A DNA stretch of 29,582 nt, taken from the NCBI GenBank assembly GCA_038226175.1, contig JBBRQP010000033.1, positions 1-29,582 of the forward strand, given 5' to 3'. Shown in pieces: positions 29,221 through 29,582 of this stretch. The position numbers and the translations under genes are program-made. Position 1 is the first letter of the stretch. The number at the start of each line of letters is the position of its first letter. The notes beneath the pieces are model-generated. The model did no database searches and was not told where the DNA came from. It saw only the letters and a list, made by a program, of their open reading frames with translations. Origin of the DNA: JBBRQP01 sp038226175 (lineage in GTDB: Bacteria > Cyanobacteriota > Cyanobacteriia > Gloeobacterales > Anthocerotibacteraceae).

Positions 29221-29363
29221 TAAGCCCCATACCCCTCTAAATATTTAGAATTAGTAGACAGGTCTGCTGGGCCGTTGTCAAGACAGCCCATCCATGCGCG
29301 ACTAGTCTCTAAAGCTGATCTTGCCGTAGAGGGTTGATCTGAAACCGAGCTAGGAGTTTTTGT
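29220..29363 (-). pseudogene. C-terminal remnant of the VapB-type antitoxin
   Basis: The last 47 codons of a minus-strand gene, ending AWMGCLDNGPADLSTNSKYL and EGYGA, with a stop at 29222-29220 that overlaps the vapC start (TAATG). The C-terminal GPADLSTNSKYLEGYG block is, from memory, typical of an antitoxin paired with PIN toxins. Its N-terminal DNA-binding part is missing because the gene meets the end of an IS256-type element at about 29364. The exact junction is not proven. Confidence 0.5.
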
Positions 29364-29398
29364 GGGTATGTCAAGAAGATTGTGTCAGTGTAGAAATC
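29364..29398. repeat. Presumed end of the IS256-type element
   Basis: Non-coding sequence between the transposase stop and the vapB remnant. On the minus strand the order is ...GACACAATCTTCTTGACATACCC, a TTGACA-ending motif often seen at IS256-family ends. The opposite end and any target duplication are outside the window. Confidence 0.35.
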
Positions 29399-29582
29399 TC
29401 ACATTGGTAACCTCCCTTCAAACTCAATGGCAAACCGATTTAAGGCTCCTTTCCAATCTCGGATCGGCATCGTCCATTTCTTGGAGAGATTATGAATCGC
29501 CAAGTAAATCACTTTGAGCGCCGATTCATCGGTGGGGAATGCCCGATGGTTGCGCAGTACTTTGCGCAAGGTCATATTTACC
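29399..29582 (-). CDS. IS256-family transposase, C-terminal end (cut by window edge)
   Basis: The last 60 codons of a mutator-type transposase that runs off the right edge. Readable text is TLRKVLRNHRAFPTDESALK, then VIYLAIHNLSKKWTMPI and RDWKGALNRFAIEFEGRLPM followed by a stop at 29401-29399. The segment LSKKWTMPIRDWKGALNRF is highly characteristic of IS256-family C-termini. The DDE catalytic residues lie outside the window. Its 3' end abuts the truncated vapB, indicating that the element inserted into the antitoxin gene. Confidence 0.9.
   Translation of the reverse strand, partial: VNMTLRKVLRNHRAFPTDESALKVIYLAIHNLSKKWTMPIRDWKGALNRFAIEFEGRLPM

Overview
The window is chromosomal DNA from a cyanobacterium. 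The evidence is photosystem I genes (psaF, two psaJ-type genes), a complete beta-carboxysome operon (three ccmK, then ccmL, ccmM, ccmN), an NrtABCD/CmpABCD-type ABC transporter, a DUF6335-like protein and a TTTACA-type HLR1 motif upstream of psaF. The ccmM-type carboxysome implies a form IB Rubisco lineage. I cannot name a genus.

Layout. (1) Positions 1-360 hold the start of an IS630-type transposase and a frameshifted gene cut off by it. (2) Positions 552-6399, minus strand, are a five-gene operon nrtA-nrtB-(beta-carbonic anhydrase)-nrtC-nrtD for nitrate or bicarbonate uptake, with an 11-bp-arm inverted repeat in its promoter region. (3) Positions 6726-10582 hold small unrecognised genes, a fasciclin-domain protein, and a GST plus PNPOx-like pair divergent from a TetR regulator. 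(4) Positions 10833-17469 are a Kdp potassium locus (kdpB, kdpC, full-length kdpD, kdpE) with no kdpA where it would be expected. (5) A GH13 alpha-amylase-family gene (17553-19268) converges on three overlapping minor-pilin genes (19271-21175). (6) Positions 21574-22834 hold an HLR1 site, psaF, psaJ, a terminator, a second psaJ-like gene and a remnant of a periplasmic binding protein. (7) Positions 22835-27090 are the ccm leader and the ccmKKKLMN operon, followed by tRNA-Gly(GCC). (8) Positions 27305-29582 look like a decay zone: an intact ParD-like antitoxin with a 21-codon ParE relic, a DUF6335/SWIM gene pair, an RHH-like protein, a broken VapC, a VapB tail, and the end of an IS256-type transposase.

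How the genes work together. The transporter with its exported carbonic anhydrase and the ccm operon could both serve inorganic carbon acquisition, although one binding-site residue in NrtA argues for nitrate. The Kdp genes would form a potassium stress system if KdpA is encoded elsewhere. The points most worth checking are the carbonic anhydrase inside the transporter operon, the missing kdpA beside a full KdpD/KdpE pair, three tandem CcmK proteins that differ in the pore loop, the chimeric second psaJ, and the degraded toxin-antitoxin genes beside the IS256 end. I did not find a clearly new multi-gene defence or metabolic system.
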